Assembly (NCBI RefSeq): GCF_000801105.2
Contig: NC_079516.1
Coordinates: 5,394,001-5,458,000, forward strand
DNA: 64,000 nucleotides
Direction of reading: 5' to 3'
Source: Raphanus sativus
Taxonomy: Eukaryota > Streptophyta > Magnoliopsida > Brassicales > Brassicaceae
Positions 61,076-64,000 of the stretch are shown here, in pieces; the first letter of the stretch is position 1; every line of letters begins with the position of its first letter. A model generated the notes under the pieces. That model saw only the letters and a program-made list of their open reading frames with translations. It searched no databases and was not told the DNA's origin. Made by a program: the position numbers and the translations under genes.

Positions 61076-61640
61076 AAGAGATCATTCTACGAGTGTGATC
61101 AAAACACCTATTTATCTTGTATTTATATGAAGTGACCATATTGTTAAAAAAAAATGTATCCATGTGTAAATAGTAGTCTCATGTCGCTTTTTTGGAATTA
61201 TGTTCGTCTTTTGCGTGTAAAATAGTAATGACCAAGATGGATTGTTCTTTGGAAACATGGTTTCTCTAATATGAAGTGTCCGCTTAATCAATGTTGGTAA
61301 GAAGAGCATATTTGTGATGTACGTACGAATCAATTTTCTCTTCATATTCTCATTTACTCTCGGTTTGTTATCCACATTGTTTCCATTATGAGTGTGTGTG
61401 AGTGTAAGAAGAAAGATAGATAGTTCATTTTACCAAAAAAAGAAAGATAGATAGTTAGATACAAATTAACAAATAAAATGTAGAACATACTTTTGTACGC
61501 AAGACCAGCACTGGTTAGCAAATAGTAAGTTTCTCTATTCAAAATGCCATTAGATACACAAGTGTCATATCATGGCTGAGAGGGATATATATGTATATAG
61601 AACTAATTTAAAATCTCCTACACTATATATACCAATCACC
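61076..61640. other. Intergenic DNA
   Basis: 3' region of the DRM-like gene, then gene-free DNA. AAGAAAGATAGATAGTT is duplicated at about 61410 and 61441. Confidence 0.45.
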
Positions 61641-61980
61641 TTTTTCAGTTCAGCTTGATGCTGGAGTTGAAAGAACTGCATATGACAACGAAGAGCATGA
61701 ATGCTATTGTCAACAACGATGGTTACGATGGAGAAAGAGAGGTTGAAGTTCTTTCAAGGAGTTGGAGTTGCAGAGGATGCAGTTCTTTGTGAAGAGTCAG
61801 TTGGAGTTATCACAGCTTATGCAGCAAGGGAGTAGGATAGGAAACAATAGTAATAACAAAAACAACATGAATGTAATAACAAAACCAACATGAATGTAAT
61901 GCAAGGGAGTAGGATAGGAAACAATAGTAATAACAAAAACAACATGAATGCGATTGTCAACAACGATCATAGCAACTAGA
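61640..61980 (+). pseudogene. C-terminal scrap of an ASIL-type trihelix gene
   Basis: MEKERLKFFKELELQRM (with one inserted C after TTCTTT near 61755), then QFFVKSQLELSQLMQQ and an Asn-rich tail ending NNDHSN at 61977, matches my memory of the C-terminus of ASIL1/ASIL2 trihelix repressors of seed genes (At3g14180 is expected here by synteny). A 78-bp tandem duplication (GGGAGTAGGATAGGAAAC at 61829 and 61907) breaks the frame. The N-terminal DNA-binding region is absent. Confidence 0.65.
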
Positions 61981-62903
61981 GTCTTTCAAGTCTTATTTTT
62001 AGATTTGAGTTTTGGAATTGTTGAAAACAAGATACTTTTCTTAGGCTTCATGATGATTGTATTAATATTTTACCACATCTTTGTTCTTTTTGCTAAATTT
62101 TACCGCATCTTTGTTCTAACTTCTCCATATTTTTAGTCCCATGTCAAAAGGTCTAGTATTGCCTTCATTTGAAGTGTTTCCCTACATAACCAGACTTGTG
62201 AGCAGTATGGTGATCCTCAACAACTCAACCTTCTTACCACATGTTGAAGTCACAGGCTCCTGGAGAGAGAGCGAAAAAAATCTTCCACTCTTGTTTGGTG
62301 GTTTCTGACTCAGCACGCCACGTCATCGTAGCATTCAAGACTGTTAAGAGCAATTTGACGCGAAAGCGAACACTCTAGACGGCTTAGAGGATACGCATGA
62401 TCCAAATCTTACAAAGTTACAAAAGAAAAAGGACTAATCAGTAGTAGATGTTGTCGTTTTGTGTCACCGATACCACCTAATTTCCCTAGATACATTATTT
62501 CCCCCCCCCCCACAGTGTTTCCTTTTTTTTTCTTTTTCATTTTACTTGAAAGACTTTCAAGAAATAGCTTTTACCATCTTGGTTTCCAACTTCTGTTTCT
62601 GCATCTGGGATTTGCTTTCTGGATCATCCTTCAGTCATGTATGTACTTCTATAGCTAGCTCTGTTTCAGTTGCTTTAATGAATCATTCAAAGTCGATATA
62701 CATATCTGTTTCTTGTTTTTTCTTGTAATTTCAAGATAGATGAATCAAGTTTGGTAATGGATAATTGGTTTAAGCATGGTCCTTGTCTCTTAAAGTATAA
62801 TAATTTATATATAGTACTGATGGATCGTAACAAGCTTCTTGTATCGTTAGTGTTATTTGATTCTCAGTGTTCTTTCCTTTGATATGATTGATATTCTCAG
62901 CAG
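61981..62903. promoter_or_regulatory. Oxidase promoter and leader
   Basis: No other gene seen; a C-run lies at about 62501-62511. A leader intron is likely, from GTATGTAC at about 62639 to the AG at 62900, just before the start codon. Confidence 0.45.
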
Positions 62904-64000
62904 ATGGATCAAATCGTTAACGTGAATGAGTTTCAAGAGCTGGCCAAAAGGGCTCTCCCAAAGATGTACTATGATTTCTATAGCGGAGGAGCAGAGGATC
63001 AACACACCCTCAAAGATAACGTGGAAGCTTTCACTAGAATCTTGTAACCAAAATTCATTATCAATATATATTTTTTTGGTTTCATTGGCTCCCATTTTTG
63101 ACTTGTGTGCGTTGATGTTCAGGTTCCGGCCTCGCGTTCTCGTTGATGTGAGCAAGATAGATATGTCTACCAGAATCTTAGGTTACCCTATCTCAGCTCC
63201 AATAATGATCGCTCCAACAGCAATGCATATGTTAGCTCATCCACAAGGTCTTTTGTTAACTCTATGTTTCATAACACTGTATTAAAACGGTATATGCAGT
63301 TGTTCAATTATATTTGTTTTTTTTTTATGTTAGGAGAAACCGCCACTGCGAAAGCTGCAGCTGCGTGTAACACTATCATGGTACTAAAATGTTTACTGGA
63401 ATTACATGTTATTGCATTTCTGTTTTGAATTTTAAGGTGTGATGATTGTGGTTTTTTTTTTTGGTTGTGTGAGGTTTCAGATAGTATCATACATGGCTTC
63501 ATGCACTATTGAGGAAGTTGCTTCCAGTTGTAACGCTGTTCGGTTTCTTCAAATATATGTAACTACACTATCTCAATTTTTATTTTGTTTTTCGTTAGTC
63601 TTCTCAGTTCTTAGTTTGCTCTGATATATTATTTAATGTATAGGTGTACAAGAGACGCGATGTAACTGCTCAAATGGTGAAAAGAGCTGAGAAAGCTGGA
63701 TTCAAGGCCATTGTTATGACTGTTGATGTTCCTAAACTTGGCAGAAGGGAAGCAGATATAAAAAACAAGTAACCACTCTCCATTACTACTCTGCTTAGCC
63801 TGTATATCTAACAAAATAGTAGTTTGTTAAATGATGTTTCAATCTTTTTTTTTGTTCTGTAAGAATGGTATCCCCACAGCTGAGGAACTTTGAAGGTTTA
63901 ATATCAACCAAAGTCATACCTGTGAGTAGAGCTTAAGAAGTTAAGGTTCATGTTCATGTTAAACAACATGTTGTTAACGTGATAACCTTTTTTCCCAGAG
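62904..64000 (+). CDS. Peroxisomal (S)-2-hydroxy-acid oxidase (HAOX/GLO family), 3' end outside window
   Basis: Exons 62904-63043, 63123-63247, 63334-63380, 63481-63558, 63644-63768 and 63864-63921; the next exon begins at 63999. FMN-dependent enzyme that oxidises 2-hydroxy acids to 2-oxo acids with release of H2O2. Seen: [32 protein letters not shown], the [15 protein letters not shown] barrel strand, RFLQIYVYKRRD, and [19 protein letters not shown]. The sequence departs from glycolate oxidases ([16 protein letters not shown] instead of SSWATSSVEEVAST) and fits the long-chain HAOX1/HAOX2 pair (At3g14130/At3g14150); I cannot say which. Active-site His and Arg of the C-terminal half are not in the window. 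Confidence 0.93.

Overview
This window is plant nuclear DNA, from Brassica or a close Brassicaceae relative. Genes have short GT-AG introns, intergenic DNA is very AT-rich, and the recognisable genes appear in the order I recall (reversed) for Arabidopsis chromosome 3 around At3g14280 to At3g14130. That synteny is from memory, not a search.

Layout. 981-1576: small plastid-type protein gene (+). 2017-8423: FAB1B-type PI3P 5-kinase (-), with a lost splice donor and an exon fragment copied into an intron. 10017-15233: an unidentified gene relic (-), split by a 4.3-kb non-autonomous LTR retrotransposon (10109-14433) with nearly identical 426/427-bp LTRs and target duplication AGCCA. 15876-17787: broken pectinesterase gene (-), with a second pectinesterase scrap at 17930-18075. 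18.1-24.6 kb: AT-rich DNA with a non-autonomous Helitron. 24766-25484: LURP-one-related gene (+). 27862-29354: GDSL/ESM1-type lipase (-). 30.5-38.4 kb: transposon graveyard with three Helitron-like elements, two retroelement-like insertions and a Stowaway-type MITE. 38829-42929: SAC2-type phosphoinositide phosphatase (+). 44291-45606: DnaJ-domain protein (+). 46258-47136: PATRONUS1-like gene (-) carrying two frameshifts. 47875-60488: a 12.6-kb Helitron. 60611-61075: short dormancy/auxin-associated protein (+). 61640-61980: scrap of an ASIL-type trihelix gene. 62904 to the window end: 2-hydroxy-acid oxidase (+, cut by the window edge).

The most notable object is the Helitron at 47875-60488. 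It has a 5' TC end, a perfect 10-bp-arm hairpin followed by CTAG at the 3' end, and sits between A and T. It carries two multi-exon genes whose frames stay open over all proposed exons: an RPA1-like protein (526 aa) and a Rep/helicase (1646 aa) with HUH, two-tyrosine and SF1 helicase motifs. It therefore looks potentially autonomous. Between the helicase gene and the 3' end lie minus-strand pieces of host genes (a formin FH2 domain and possibly an Alfin-like N-terminus). An inverted copy of the Helitron 5' terminus at 59702 raises the possibility that this block is a second, nested Helitron. A small element at 32196-33067 shares both termini with the large one and may be mobilised by it.

Two of the host genes, FAB1B and SAC2, act on phosphoinositides. 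FAB1B makes PI(3,5)P2 and SAC2 removes the 5-phosphate. The other genes are functionally unrelated. All gene models were spliced by eye from reading frames and GT/AG sites.
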